Source of the DNA: Jaltomata sinuosa
Lineage: Eukaryota > Streptophyta > Magnoliopsida > Solanales > Solanaceae
Assembly (NCBI GenBank): GCA_003996215.1
Contig: QJPP01007215.1
Location: forward strand, 310,001-374,000
DNA: 64,000 nucleotides
Direction of reading: 5' to 3'
Shown: in pieces, positions 43,642 through 56,805 of the stretch
Position numbering within the stretch: position 1 is the stretch's first letter
Layout: every line of letters starts with the position of its first letter
Program-made: the position numbers and the translations under genes
Notes under the pieces: model-generated
The model's database searches: none
What the model saw: only the letters and a program-made list of their open reading frames with translations
What the model was told of the DNA's origin: nothing

Positions 43642-45786
43642 TGTCACTCCCCGGGGTTACCCCCTAGACGTAACACGGGACTCGAGACTACAAGTGCCCC
43701 AAGCTAACCCTTGGTCATAGCATTCTCAAGTATAACAAAAGGTAAGCAGAAGCATAATAGATAAATTCGAAATCACATAAATGGATAATCCAAGTCAAAT
43801 GGAGATACAAAGCCCATAAAGATATTCAAAGCTGTCTATGTCTGAAAAGCCTCTACTCAATATAAAGAGTTGCTAGGACAAGATCCTAGCTAACTCGAAG
43901 TGCAGAATGAAAAGATAACACAAGCTAAAAACATAACTAGTCCTCGACCTAAGAGGACTCACCAACAACTATCTGGGAGTGGCTGGGAAACTCTAGCCAT
44001 GAATCTGAGGAGGTACACCTGAATCTGCATCATCAAAGGATGCATCACAAGATATGCGTCAGTACTATAGGATGTACCGAGTATGCGGGGTATGCATAAA
44101 ATATGAAAACATGCTTAAAACATAATTAAAATTTAAGTTCATGCATAATCAAAGATGTCATAGGTATATATCATAATTTGAGTAATAAGCATGAGTTCGT
44201 AGTCAAAACCTCAACATAAGATATCATAACGCTTAGAAAACTTGAAATCATTCATACGGGAGTTTCTTATAACCGACATTATACCATGTGAGCTACATGG
44301 AATCTAACTATATAACCCTAGTTAGCAAAGCTGACTTGAACCCTACCAAGGAACAAGTCACCATCCCTAACTATATAACCCTAGTTGGCAAAGCTGCCCT
44401 AATGCCCGCTAAGACACAGGACACCATTATCAAGATGTGGATCCACTCTCATAAGCCCATAGGGCACTTCATTTCATAACCTATCCTGGCAACGTAGTTT
44501 CTGGACTTGGGTAATCGAACCCTCGTCGCTTGGTGCTAAATACTACTCCCAAAACATGTACATATAGCTCATAATTTCATAGTGGCACAATCTCATGCCA
44601 ACTCTTATTTGAAAAGCATGAAAACACATCGGGCATCATGTAATTCTCATATCATAAGTTCATAAAGCTTAGCATAGCCATAATTCAAACATACTTTTCT
44701 TTCTTAAATCATACTTGAAGAATTAGACATGCAATTTCATAAATACATAATGACATGTTATCTAAACATGTAAACTTTCACTTGAAATCATGCAATTCAA
44801 TGAAATCATGCTAGAATTCAACTTTAATGCACGGGCTTTGGAAACCAATTAAGAAGTCTTAATAAAATCATAAATAAACCATAAGGAACCATGAATTGAT
44901 GCATAAAGCCAATTTTATAAGTTTTCCCCAATGTAAATCAAAACCCTAATTTCACAAGTTCATAATTCAAAATAAGAATTGGGATTTTGGGCACAAGGGT
45001 GAAAGGAACCAATTGCTAAATACCCACTTACCTTGGTTGGAGCTAACCCACTTGGATTGAAAAGACTTAGGAGACTTGAACTTGAAGCTTGAGACCTTGA
45101 GCTAGAAAGAGCTCTTTTTCCTTTTTGGGGAGGTGAATGAAGGATTTAGAAGAGACTTGAGATACTAAGGGTGAAAACCCTTCTTGAAATAGTCAAAACG
45201 ACCTCACTTAGGAGTTAAAAGGGTGAGTAATGACTAAAATACCCCTTAGAAATAATTTAGAAAAGCTGTTAAAAAAATTGACTTCTAGTGACCAAAGGTG
45301 GATTTCACGGACCGTAGAACAAACCACGGTTCGTGGTTTCCATCCGTGGTTTCTGGCCAAACCAACACGCTTCAGAAACTTTTCTACGGGTCAACAGGAC
45401 AGACCCGTAGAACAAATAATGGGTCGTCATTTAGAGTCATCATTGCTGGGGACTTAGCTGATCTCTGGATCGAACCATGAGTCAAAATGACGATCCGTCA
45501 TTCAAACGACGGGCCGTAGAAGTGAGTCGTGAAACCTGAGGGACTTACCACTCCCCTGATCTGTGTTCCACGAGTGGACAGGACAGACCCGTGGTTTGAA
45601 CCACGGTCCGTAGAACCAACTCGTGGTTCTAGACCAGAGACTGAATCAATAAGAAGGGATTCACAGTTCCATTCCATGACCCGTGGTTCAAACCACGGTT
45701 TGTGGTTTGGACCCGTCGTCACTGAAACATGACATTTTTATAGAGATTTTAACTTAGATAGCTGGTTTTATTTCTGGGGTGTTACA
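43642..45786 (-). repeat. element C LTR1 (3' LTR in element sense)
   Basis: Minus-strand start TGTAACACCCC (45786), end ...GGGGAGTGACA (43642). The cluster 45300-45730 holds many ACCACGG/CCGTGGT inverted words. AT-rich GAATCTAACTATATAACCCT and its repeat TATATAACCCTAGTTGGCAA (44304, 44370) are a 66-bp internal near-duplication. The ORF at 44288, repeated at 51455 and 58635, is a chance LTR frame. Confidence 0.9.
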
Positions 45787-45802
45787 ATATCTCCCCTTGG
45801 GA
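45787..45802 (-). promoter_or_regulatory. polypurine tract of C1
   Basis: On the minus strand CCCAAGGGGAGATAT lies directly before the LTR start TGTAACACC. The equivalent tract of C2 is at 52952-52967 (CCAAGAGGGAGATAT). Confidence 0.7.
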
Positions 45803-46018
45803 TCATTCATCCTTGAATGAAGACTAAACAAGGGAAAACTGAAGAGAAAATAGCCCAACCAGTAACAGAATATGGAAATCAAAGAGTAAGCATAAAAACT
45901 GAACTTTTCAACTTGAAACATGATAAATTAACTTCATAAAACATGGATGCATGCTAGAATCATAAGAGGAACTGGTGGAATAGAATTGGAGGGACATACT
46001 AAGGAGGAAACTAGTACC

Positions 46019-49000
46019 TCAAGCTGGAGCTGAATCAGAAGGAAAGAGATGAGGATATTTGACCTTCATGGCCTCTTCTGCTTCCCAAGTATCACCCTCT
46101 ACAAGATGATTCCTCCAAAGGACTCACCTGAGTGACTTCTTTGTTCCTCAACCTCCGAATCTGATGATCAAGGATCTCCAAGGGAACCTCGTCATAGGTG
46201 AGACTATCCTTCACACCCACATCCTCCAAAGGAACAATCAAGCACGGATCACCAACACACTTCTTAAACAAGGAAACATGGAAAATGGGGTAAACCGCTT
46301 CTAACTCTGATGGCAAATCCAACTCATAATCAACCTTACCAAACTTCCTCAGAATCCGAGAAGGACCTACAAAACAGGGACTAAGCTTCCCCTTCTTTCC
46401 AAATCTCATCACACCCTTCATGGGTGACACCTTTAGGAAAACCCAATCATCAACTTCAAATTCTAACTCCCTTCTCCTCACATCCGCATAAGATTTCTGT
46501 TGAATCTGGCGGTCTTCAACCTTTCCCTAATAAACTAAACCTTCTCTATAGTCTAATGAACCGAATCTGGATCAATCAAGGGTGCCTCACCTAGCTTAAA
46601 CCAACCAATAAGAGACCTATATCTCCGGCCATAAAGTGCCTCATATGGAGCCATCTGGATGTTAGAGTGAAAGATGTTGTTGTAGGCAAACTCGATAAGA
46701 GGTAAGTGATCATCCCAATTACCTTTGAAGTCAATCACACACGCTCTCAACATATCCTCCAAAGTCTGAATAGTGCACTCTGCCTGACCGTCTGTCTATG
46801 GTTGAAAAGCTGTGCTAAGCTTCACCTGAGTACCAAGACCTTTCTGAAACGATCTCCAAAACTGAGATGTAAACTAAGGACCTCTATCAGAAATGATGGA
46901 CAAGGGAATACCATGCAGTTGAACTATCTCCCGAATATAGAGTCTAGCATAGTCGTCTGCTGAATCAGTAGTCCTAACAGCCAAGAAGTGGGATGACTTG
47001 GTCATCTGATCGACAATTACCCAAATGGAATCATGTTGCCTTCGAGTACGAGGCAAAGCAGTAATAAAGTCTATATTGATTGCTTCTTATCTCTAAGTGG
47101 GAAAGTCAATATCTTGAATCATGCCACCCGACCTCTGATGCTCCACCTTTACTTGTTGACAGTTGGGACACTTAGCCACAAACCCAACTATGTCCCTCTT
47201 CATAACATTCCACCAAAAGACTTCCTGTAGATCACGGTACATCTTAGTAGCACCCGGATGGATGGAATATCTAGAACTGTGAGCCTCAGTCAGAATCTAC
47301 TGTCTTAATCCATCCACATCTGGCACACATAAGCGACCTTGATAATGAAGCACACCATCTCCCCCTTGGTAGAAAACCTCCACCCGCTGTTGATGAACTG
47401 CACCCTTAAGATGAAGCAAATGGAATCCTTGTCTTGCTTTGCCTTCACCTCTGCTACCAAAGATGATTCAACACCATTTTGTACAATCACACCACCTTCT
47501 GTCGAGTCCATAAGGCAGACTCCCAACGGAGCAAGCCTGTGAACCTCTTTAACCAATTCTTTCTTCCCATCATCAACAGAAGACACATTTCCCATGGACA
47601 GTCTACTCAAAGCATCCGCCATGACATTGGCCTAACTCGGATGGTAAAGCACACTCATATCATAATCCTTAAGGAGCTCAAGCCACCTCCTTTGTCTAAA
47701 ATTCAATTCCTTTTGAGTGAACACATACTGAAGACTCTTATGATCGATGAATACATCCACATGCACACTATACAAGTAATGTCTCCAGATCTTCAAAGAA
47801 AAGACCACGGCTGCCAACTCAAGATCATGAGTAGGATAGTTCTTCTCATGGGTCTTAAGCTGTCTCGAAGCATAAGCAATCATCTTACCATTTTGCATCA
47901 AAACACAACCCAAACCAATCCTAGAAGCATCACAATACACAACAAAATCATCTAGGCCCTCGAGTATAGCTAACCCTGGAGCGGTGGTCAATCTAGTCTT
48001 CAGCTCTTGAAAGTTCTTCTCACACAAGTCAGACCACTGAAATTTTACCTTCTTTTGAGTCAATCGAGTCAAAGGGGCAGCAATGGAAGAAAATCCTTTC
48101 ACAAACCTTCTGTAGTAACCAGCCAAATCCAAAACACTCCTAATATCAGATGGAGAAGTAGGTCTAGGCTAGCTCTTCACTGCCTCGATATTTTAGGAAT
48201 CAACCTGAATACCATCTTTAGTCATAATATGACCCAGAAAAGCAACAGACTGCATCCAAAACTCACACTTGCTAAACTTAGCAAATAACTGCCGGTCGTT
48301 GAGAGTTTGCAACAAAACCCTCAAATGGTCCGCATGCTCCTCCTCACTCCGAGAGTAGATGAGAATATCATCAATGAAAACAATCATAAACATATCCAGT
48401 TATTATTTGAACACATGGTTCATCAAATCCATAAAGGCTGTAGGAGCATTTGTTAGACCAAAAGACATAACAACAAACTCATAATGACCATATCGATTCC
48501 TGAAGGCTGTCTTCAGAATATCACACTCTCTAACATGAAGCTGATGATAATCGAATCTAAGGTCGATTTTGGAGAAGAAGCTAGCACCCGGAAGCTAATC
48601 GAACAAGTCGTTTATCCTAGGAATGGGATATTTATTCTTGATTGTGACCTTGTTCAGTTGACGGTAATCAATACATATTCTAAGGGATCCATCTTTCTTT
48701 CGAACAAATAAAACTTGGGCACCCCATGGAAAAATGCTAGGCCTGATGAAACCATTATCAAGAAGATCTTTCAACTCTTTGAGTTCCGCAAGAGCCACTC
48801 TAGAGGGAGGAATAGATATATGATTCATATCTGGGAAAAGATCTATCCCAAAGTATGTCTCCTGCTCGGGAAGGACTCCGGACAAATCATCGGGAAATAA
48901 TTCTGGGAATTTATTCACAACAGGAACAAACTGAAGGGATGGGGTTTCGGACTCCGTGTCTATAACCCGCACTATGTGATAAACATACCCCTTTGAAATC

Positions 49001-49627
49001 ATCTTCCTAGCCTTAAGATAAGATATGAAGTGGCTTTTCGAGGAAGGAGGGCTACCTTGCCATTCTAAAATGGGTTCATTAGGAAACTTGAAACTGACAA
49101 CCCGAGTACGACAATTAACAGAAGCATAACATGCATACAAAAAGACATCAAAATCAGTCATCTCCAACTCTACTAGATCTACTGAAGTGACTCTATGAAG
49201 GACTGAGATAGGGTAATTTTGGTAGATTCTTTTGGCTAAAGACTGACTCACCAACAGGAGTAGAAACACAAAAGGGTTCTAAAAGTAATTCAGGACATAC
49301 TTCAAATTTGCATGCTATATAAGGGGTCACAAAAGATAAGGAGGCACCGGGGTCTAACAAAGCATACACATCAAAAGAGAAGACTTTCAAAATACCAGTG
49401 ACAACATTTGGAGAACTCTCTTGATCCTTATGGGAGAACAAAGCATAAAGACGGTTCTGGTGCTGACCACCAGAGCTAGAAACTGTGCCCTGCTGGGCTG
49501 GTCTACCTCCTGAAGCTACTGGAGCGGACTGAGCCCTACTACCTCCCTTCCCCTTCTTAGCTAAAGGGAAATCTCTAACACGGTGTACAACCTGACCACA
49601 ACCAAAGCAACTACCTGAACCAGCCAA
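46019..49627 (-). pseudogene. C1 pol: protease, RT, RNase H, integrase, chromodomain
   Basis: Domain order on the minus strand: retropepsin-like ALLDPGASLSFVTPYIA (near 49350); RT with FVRKKDGSLRICIDYRQLNK (about 48680), YGHYEFVVMSFGLTNAP and FIDDILIYSRSEEE (48370); RNase H with FVVYCDASRIGLG, YASRQLKTHEKNY and HDLELAAVVFSLKIWRHYLY (48132-47632); integrase with SIWVIVDQMTKSSHFLAVRT and LSIISDRGP (47056-46874) and FAYNNIFHSNIQMAPYEALY; tail with VSPMKGVMRFGKKGKLSP and a chromodomain-like LTYDEVPLEILDHQ. Two adjacent stops precede the YxDD-type motif (about 48400), two more lie at 48140-48200, and the frame changes at least three times. It is inactive, but it is chromovirus-like by its tail. 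Confidence 0.9.
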
Positions 49628-50600
49628 ACACTCACCATAATGACTTTTCCCACACTTAACACAAGCTGCGTAGGAAGGTCCCTTAGCAACACTACTCTGA
49701 GACTGGGAATGGGAACCAGATCCTGTACCACCCTAATCATCACAAGGCCTCTAGGCCTGGGTAGGAGCACTAGAAGAAGAATGAACGGGGCTTGATGACT
49801 TTTTCTGGAACGAGGAGCGATGTCCACCTTCGGACCTCTGATGGCTAAATCCCGAACCCTCAGATCTAGCTCTCTTGTTCTCCCTTGCCATCTCCCTAAG
49901 CTTGTCACCCTCAATCTGATGTGCATGAGTCATGAGTCGGGAAATGTTTATGTCACTCAACAACAAGGTAGACATACACTCTTTCTTCACCACATCAGAA
50001 ACCCCATAAATGAACTTGCTCATTTGATCATGCTGGTCCGCTACCATGGAGGGAGCATATCTAGACAACTGAGTGAACTTCAGACTATACTCTTGAACTG
50101 ACATCAACCCCTGTCTCAAGTTCATGAATTCCTCCACCTTTGCTTACCTCAACTCTCGGGGAAAGAACCTATCAAGGAAGGCCCTCTCAAAATATTCCCA
50201 TTTCGTGGGGACCGCGTCCCTCACCCTAGCCTTTTTCCATTGCGTGAACCAAATATGAGCTACATCCTTGAGTTGATAGGATACAAGCTCAACACAATTA
50301 ACCCCAACCACTTGCATAACTTCAAAGATATTCTTCACTTTATCAATAAAGTTGAGCGGGTCCTCACTCACTTTCGCACCCCAAAATTCAGGTGGGTTCA
50401 TTCGGATGAAGTCATGAACTCAGGCCGCTACCCCACCTTGAGGGTGGACCGAGGCAGGAGCCGACTGATTGCCTGAGTGGCCAAAGTCTGGGCTAGTAAG
50501 TGGATAGCATTTCTGAACTCCTCATTAATGACATCAGGGACCGAAATGGGAGGAACAACATTCCGAGTGGCTCGGGGAGGCAAGCACGTCAAGGAGGCAT
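49560..50600 (-). pseudogene. C1 gag with nonsense codon at position 4
   Basis: ATG at 50600-50598 is followed at the fourth codon by TGA where C2 has an Arg CGA. The capsid part reads EEFRNAIHLLAQTLATQ, NPPEFWGAKVSEDPLNFIDK, WFTQWKKARV and FLDRFFPRELR (50401-50144). Then come MEEFMNLRQGLMSVQEYSLK and FTQLSRYAPSMV (50137-49751). Two zinc knuckles end it: the first CVKCG-type, the second CFGCGQVVHRVRDFP, in which the last Cys is Phe. A frame change lies between 50428 and 50401. Gag would form the particle; this copy cannot be translated intact. Confidence 0.85.
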
Positions 50601-50792
50601 AATGTGAAATGTACAAAATAGGGATTAGAGAAACATTAGAGTTAAGCTCTATCGCACGATGTGATCATGAAAGAAGTGAAGTTTTCTAAGATATCTCATA
50701 GCTTCCCTCTCATATGTGTGGCGCACTTCACACACATGAAAAGGACTCTACTCGATGCGGCTTTCAGACATCCTAGGACTCTTGAACCTGAG

Positions 50793-50804
50793 GTTCTGAT
50801 ACCA
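50793..50804 (-). promoter_or_regulatory. primer-binding site of C1
   Basis: Reads TGGTATCAGAAC on the minus strand, one base from the common initiator tRNA-Met site. It is separated by four bases from the middle LTR (50809). Confidence 0.85.
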
Positions 50805-50808
50805 AGTT

Positions 50809-52951
50809 TGTCATGTCCCAGGGTTACCCTCTAGACGTAACACAAGACTCGGGACCACAAGTGCCCCAAGCTAACCCTTGGTCATAACATTCTCAAGAAT
50901 AACAAAAGGTAAGCGGAAGCATAATAGATAAATCCAAAATCATATAAATATATAATACAAGTCAAATGGAGATACAAAGCCTAGAAAGAGACTCAAAGCT
51001 ATCTATGTCTGAAAAGCCTCTACTCAACATAAAGAGTTGCTAGGACAAGACCCTCGCTAACTCAAAGTGCGGAATGAAAAGCTAACGCAAGCTAAAAACA
51101 TAACTAGTCCTCGACCTAAGAGGACTCACCAACAGCTTTCTGGGAGTGGCCGAGAAATTCTAGCCACAAATCTGAGGAGGTACACCTGATTCTGCATCAT
51201 CAAAGGATGCAGCGCAAGATATGCGTCAGTACTATAGGATGTACCGAGTATGCGGGATATGCATAAAATATGAAAACATGCTTAAAACATATTTAAAATT
51301 TGAGTTCATACATAATCGAAGATGTCATAGGTACATATCATAATTTGAGTAATAAGCATGAGTTCGTAGTTAAAACCTCAATATAAGATATCATAAAGCT
51401 TAGAAAACTTGAAATCATTCATAAGGGAGTTTCTTATAACCGACATTAGACCATGTGAGATATATGGAATCTAACTATATAACCCTAGTTAGAAAAACTA
51501 ACTTGAACTCTGTCAAGGAACAAGTCACCATCCCCAACTATATAACCCTAGTTGGCAAAGCTACCCTAATGCCCGCTAAGACACATAACACCATTATCAA
51601 GATGTGGATCCACTCTCATAAGCCCATAGGGCACTTCATTTCATAACCTATGCTGGCAACATAGTTTCTGGACTTGGGTAATCGAACCCTCATTATTTGG
51701 TGCTAAATACTACTCCCAAAACATATACATATAGCTCATAATTTTATAGTGGCACAATTTCATGCCAACTCTTGTTTGAAAAGCATGAAAAACACATCGG
51801 GCATCATGCAATTCTCATATCATAAGTTCATGAAGCTTAGCATAGCCATAATTCAAACATACTTTTCTTTCTTAAATCATACTTGAAGAATTAGGCATGC
51901 AATTTCATAATACATAATAACATGTTATCTAAACATGTAAACTTTCACTTGAAATCATGCAATTCAATGGAATCATGTTAGAATTCAACTTTAGCGTATG
52001 GGCTTTGGAAACCAATTAAGGAGTCTTAATAAAATCATAAATAAACCATAAGGAACCATGAATTGATGCATAAAGTCAATTTCATAAGTTTTCCCCAATT
52101 TAAATTAAAATCCTAATTTTACAAGTTCATAACTCAAAATAAGAATTGGGGTTTTGGGCACAAGGGTGAAAGAAACCCATTGTTAAATACCCACATACCT
52201 TGGTTGGAACTAACCCACTTGGATTGAAAAGGTTTAGGAGACTTGAACTTGAAGCTTGAGACCTTGAACTAGAGAGAGCTCTTTTTCCTTTTTGGGGAGG
52301 TGAATGAGGATTTAGAAGAGACTTCGGATAATAAGGGTGAAAACCCTTCTTGAAATAGTCAAAACGGCCTCACTTAGGAGTTAAAAGGGTGGGTAATGAC
52401 TAAAATACCCCTGGGAAATAAGTTAGAAAAGGTGTTAAAAAAATTGACTTCCAATGACCATGGGTGGATTTCACGGTCCGTAGAACAAACCACGGTTCGT
52501 GGTTTCCATCCGTGGTTTCTGGCCAAACCAACAAGCTACAGAAGCATTTCTATGGGTCAACAGGATGGACCTGTAGAACAAATGATGGGTCATCGTTTAG
52601 AGTCATCATTGCTGGGGACTTAGCTGATCTCTGGATCAAACCACGAGTCAAAATGACGGTCCATCATTCAAACAATGGGTCGTAGACGTGAGTCGTGAAA
52701 CCTGAGGGACTTGCCACTCCTCTGATCTGTGTTCCACGAGTGGACAAGATGGACCCATGGTGTAAACCATGGTTCGTAGAACCAACTCGTGGTTCCAGAC
52801 TAGAGATTGAATCAATAAGAAGTGATTTACAGTTCTATTCCACGACCCGTGGTTCAAACCACGATCCGTGGTTTGGACCCATCATCCCTGAAAAATGACA
52901 TTTTTATGAGATTTTAACTTAGATAGCTGGTTTTATTTCCGGGATGTTACA
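50809..52951 (-). repeat. element C LTR2 (shared middle LTR)
   Basis: 2143 bp. It serves as 5' LTR of C1 and 3' LTR of C2. In its first ~230 plus-strand bases it differs from LTR1 and LTR3 at about twice as many sites (roughly 22-24) as they differ from each other (roughly 11), by my hand count. Near the other end the three are about equally distant. Confidence 0.9.
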
Positions 52952-53184
52952 ATATCTCCCTCTTGGGATCATTCATCCTCGAATGAAGATTAAACAATGG
53001 AAAACAGAAGAGAAAACAGTCCAACCAGTAACAGAACATGGAAATCAAAGAGTAAACATAAAAACTGAACTTTTCAACTTGAAATATGATAAACTAACTT
53101 CGTAAAACATGGATGCATGCTAGAATCATAAGAGGAACTGGTGGAATAGAATCAGAGGGACATACTAAGGAGGAAACTAGTACC

Positions 53185-56100
53185 TCAAGCTGGAACTGAA
53201 TCAGAAGGAAAGAGATGAGGATATTTAACCTTCATGGCCTCTTTCGCTTCCCAAGTAGCACCCTCTACAAGCTGATTCCTCCGAAGGACTTTCACCGAAG
53301 TGACTTCTTTGTTTCTCAACCTCCGAATCTGATGATCAAGGATCTCTACAGGAACCTCCTCATAAGTGAGACTATCCTTCACACCCACATCCTCCAAAGG
53401 GACAATCAAGCTCAGATCACCAACCCACTTCTTCAACAAGGAAACATGGAAAACGGGGTGAACCGCTTCTAACTCTGATGGCAAATCCAACTCATAAGCA
53501 ACCTTACCAAACTTCCTCAGAATCTGATAAGGACCTACAAAATGGGGACTAAGTTTCCCCTTCTTGCGAAATCTCATCACACCCTTCATGGGTGACACCT
53601 TTAGGAAAACCCAATCATCAACTTCAAATTCTAACTCCCTTCTCCTTACATCCGCATAAGATTTCTGTTGAATCTGGCGGTCTTCAACCTTTCCCTAATA
53701 AACTAAACCTTCTCTATAGTCTAATGAACTTAATCTGGATCAATCAAGGTTGCCTCACCTAGCTTAAACCAACCAATAAGAGACCTATATCTCCGGCCAT
53801 AAAGTGCCTCATATGGAGCCATCTGGATGCTAGAGTGAAAGCTGTTGTTGTAGGCAAACTTAATAAGAGGTAAGTGATCATCCCAATTACCTTTGAAGTC
53901 AATCACACACGCTCTCAACATATCCTCCAAAGTCTGAATAGTGCACTCTGCCTGACCGTCTGTCTACGGTTGAGAAGCTGTGCTAAGCTTCACCTGAGTA
54001 CCAAGACCTTTCTGAAACGATCTCCAAAACTGAGATGTAAACTAAGGACCTCTATCAGAAATGATGGACAAGGGAATACCATGCAGTTGAACTATCTCCC
54101 GAATATAGAGTCTAGCATAGTCGTCTGCTGAATCAGTAGTCCTAACAGCCAAGAAGTGGGATGACTTGGTCATCCGATCGATAATTACCCAAATGGAATC
54201 ATGTTGCCTTCGAGTACGAGGCAAACCAGTAATAAAGTCTATATTGATTGCTTCCCATCTCCAAGTGGGAAAGTCAATATCTTGAATCATGCCACCCGAC
54301 CTCTGATGCTCCACCTTTACTTGTTGACAGTTGGGACACTTAGCCATAAACCCAACTATGTCCCTCTTCATAACATTCCACCAAAAGACTTCCTGTAGAT
54401 CACGGTACATCTTAGTAGCACCCGGATGGATGGAATATCTAGAACTGTGAGCCTCAGTCAGAATCTACTGTCTTAATCCATCCACATCTGGCACACATAA
54501 GCGACCTTGATAATGAAGCACACCATCTCCCCCTAGGGAGAAAACCTCCACCCGCTGCTGATGAACTGCACCCTTAAGCTGAAGTAAAATAGGATCCTTG
54601 TCTTGATTTGCCTTCACCTCTGCTACCAAAGATGATTCAGCATCATTTTGTACAATCACACCACCGTCTGTCGAGTCCATAAGGCGTACTCCCAACCGAG
54701 AAGACTGTGAGCCTCTTTAACCAATTCTTTCTTCCCATCATCAATGGAAGACACACTTCCCATGGACAGTCTACTCAAAGTATCCGCCATGACATTGGTC
54801 TTACCCGGATGGTAAAGCACACTCATATCATAATCCTTAAGGAGCTCAAGCCATCTCCTTTGTCATAAATTCAATTCCTTTTGAGTGAACACATACTGAA
54901 GACTCTTATGATCGGTGAATACATCCACATGCACACCATACAAGTAATGTCTCTAGATCTTTAAAGAAAAGATCACGGCTGCCAACTCAAGATCATGAGT
55001 AAGATAGTTCTTCTATGGGTCTTAAGCTGTCTCAAAGTATAAACAATCACCTTACCACGCTATATCAAAACACAACATAAACTAAACCTAGAAGCATCAC
55101 AATACACAACAAGATCATCTAGGCCCTCGTGTAGAGCTAATACTGGAGCGATGGTCAATCTAGTCTTCAGTTCCTGAAAGTTCTTCTCACACAAGTCGGA
55201 CCACTAAAATTTTACCTTCTTATGAGTCAATCGGGTCAAAGGGGCAGCAATGGAAGAACATCCTTCCACAAACCTTCTGCAGTAACCAACCAAACCCAAA
55301 AAGCTCCTAATATAAGACAGAGAAGTAGGTCTAGGCCAGCTCTTCACTGCCTTGATCTTTTGGGAATCAACCCGAATACCATATTTAGTCAAAATATGAC
55401 CCAAAAAAGCAATAGACTGCATCCAAAACTAATACTTGCTAAACTTAGCAAATAACTGCCGGTCCTTGAGAGTTTGCAACACAACCCTCAAATGGTCCGC
55501 ATGCTCCCCCTCACTCTGAGAGTAGATGAGGATATCATCAATAAAAATTATCACAAACATATCCAAGTATTGTTTGAACACACGGTTCACCAAATCCATA
55601 AAGGCTGCAGGAGCATTAGTTAGACCAAAATACATAACAACAAACTCATAATGACCATACCAAGTCCTGAAGGCTGTCTTCAGAATATCACACTCTCTAA
55701 TACAATGCTGATGATAACCGAATCTAAGGTCGATTTTGGAGAAGAAGCTAGCACCCTGAAGCTGATCGAACAAGTCGTCAATACAAGGAATAGGATACTT
55801 ATTCTTGATTGTGACCTTGTTCAATTGACGGTAATCAATACACATTCTAAGGGAACCATCTTTCTTTCGAACAAACAAAACTGGGGCACCCCATGGAGAA
55901 ATGCTAGGCCTGATGAAACCTTTATCAAGAAGATCCTTCAACTAATCTTTCAACTCTTTGAGTTCCGTGAGAGCCATTCTATAGGGAGGAATAGAGATAG
56001 GATTCGTATTTGGGAGAAGATCTATCCCAAAGTCTGTCTCTCGCTTGGGAGGGACTTCGGGCAAATCATTGGGAAACACTTCTGGGAATTCATTCACAAC

Positions 56101-56805
56101 AGGAACAGACTAAAGGGATGGGGTTTCGGACTTCCTGTCTATAACCCACACTATGTGATAAACATACCCCTTTGAAATCATCATCCTAGCCTTAAGATAA
56201 GATATGAAGCGACCTTTCGAGGAAGGAGGGCTACCTTTCCATTCTAAAACGGGTTCATTAGGAAACTTGAAACTAACAACCCGAGGATGACAATTAATAG
56301 AAGCATAACATGCATACAACATGACATCAAAATCAGTCATCTCCAACTCTACTAGATCCATTGAAGTGACTCTATGAAGGATAGAGATAGGGAAATTTTG
56401 GTAGATTCTTCTGGCTAAGACTGACTCACCAACAGGAGTAGAAACACAAAAGGGTTCTAAAAGTAATTCAGGACATACTTCAAATTTGCATGCTATATAA
56501 GGGGTCACAAAAGATAAGGAGGCACCGGGGTCTAACAAAGCATACACATCAAAAGAGAAGACTTTCAAAATACCAGTGACAACATCTGGAGAACTCTCTT
56601 GATCCTTATGGGAGAACAAAGCATAAAGACGGTTCTGGTGCTGACCACCAGAGCTAGAAACTGTGCCCTGCTGGGCTGGTCTACCTCCTGAAGCTACTGG
56701 AGCGGACTGAGCCCTACTACCTCCCTTCCCCTTCTTAGCTAAAGGGAAATCTCTAAAACGGTGTACAGCCTGACCACAACCAAAGCAACTACCTGAACCA
56801 GCCAA
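53185..56805 (-). pseudogene. C2 pol: protease, RT, RNase H, integrase, chromodomain
   Basis: Collinear with C1. Protease ALLDPGASLSFVTPYIA (about 56525); RT from MKDLLDKGFIRPSISPWGAP (55941) with KKDGSLRMCIDYRQLNK, FIDDILIYSQSEGEH (intact DD), then a stop in KFSKY/FWMQ (55425); RNase H degraded (55200-54700) with a one-base deletion near 55013; integrase HHCC part WNVMKRDIVGFMAKCPNCQQ, core WVIIDRMTKSSHFLAVRT and LSIISDRGP (54410-54042), a stop in the QP/TDGQAE stretch (about 53968), and LPLIKFAYNNSFHSSIQMAP; tail HPVFHVSLLKKWVGDL and SLTYEEVPVEILDHQ to the stop at 53185. The chromodomain region is longer and better kept than in C1. It is not functional as a whole. Confidence 0.9.

Noticed and set aside
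44288..44479. A 63-codon ORF repeated at 51455 and 58635 (MSYMESNYITLVSKADLN-type)
   Set aside because: It recurs only because it lies in the three LTRs of element C, antisense to the element. It has no domain and its differences are not codon-biased.
46706..46963. Plus-strand ORFs over C pol (also 53874-54131, 55651-56175)
   Set aside because: Antisense to conserved integrase and RT; they are shared by both units only because the units are copies.
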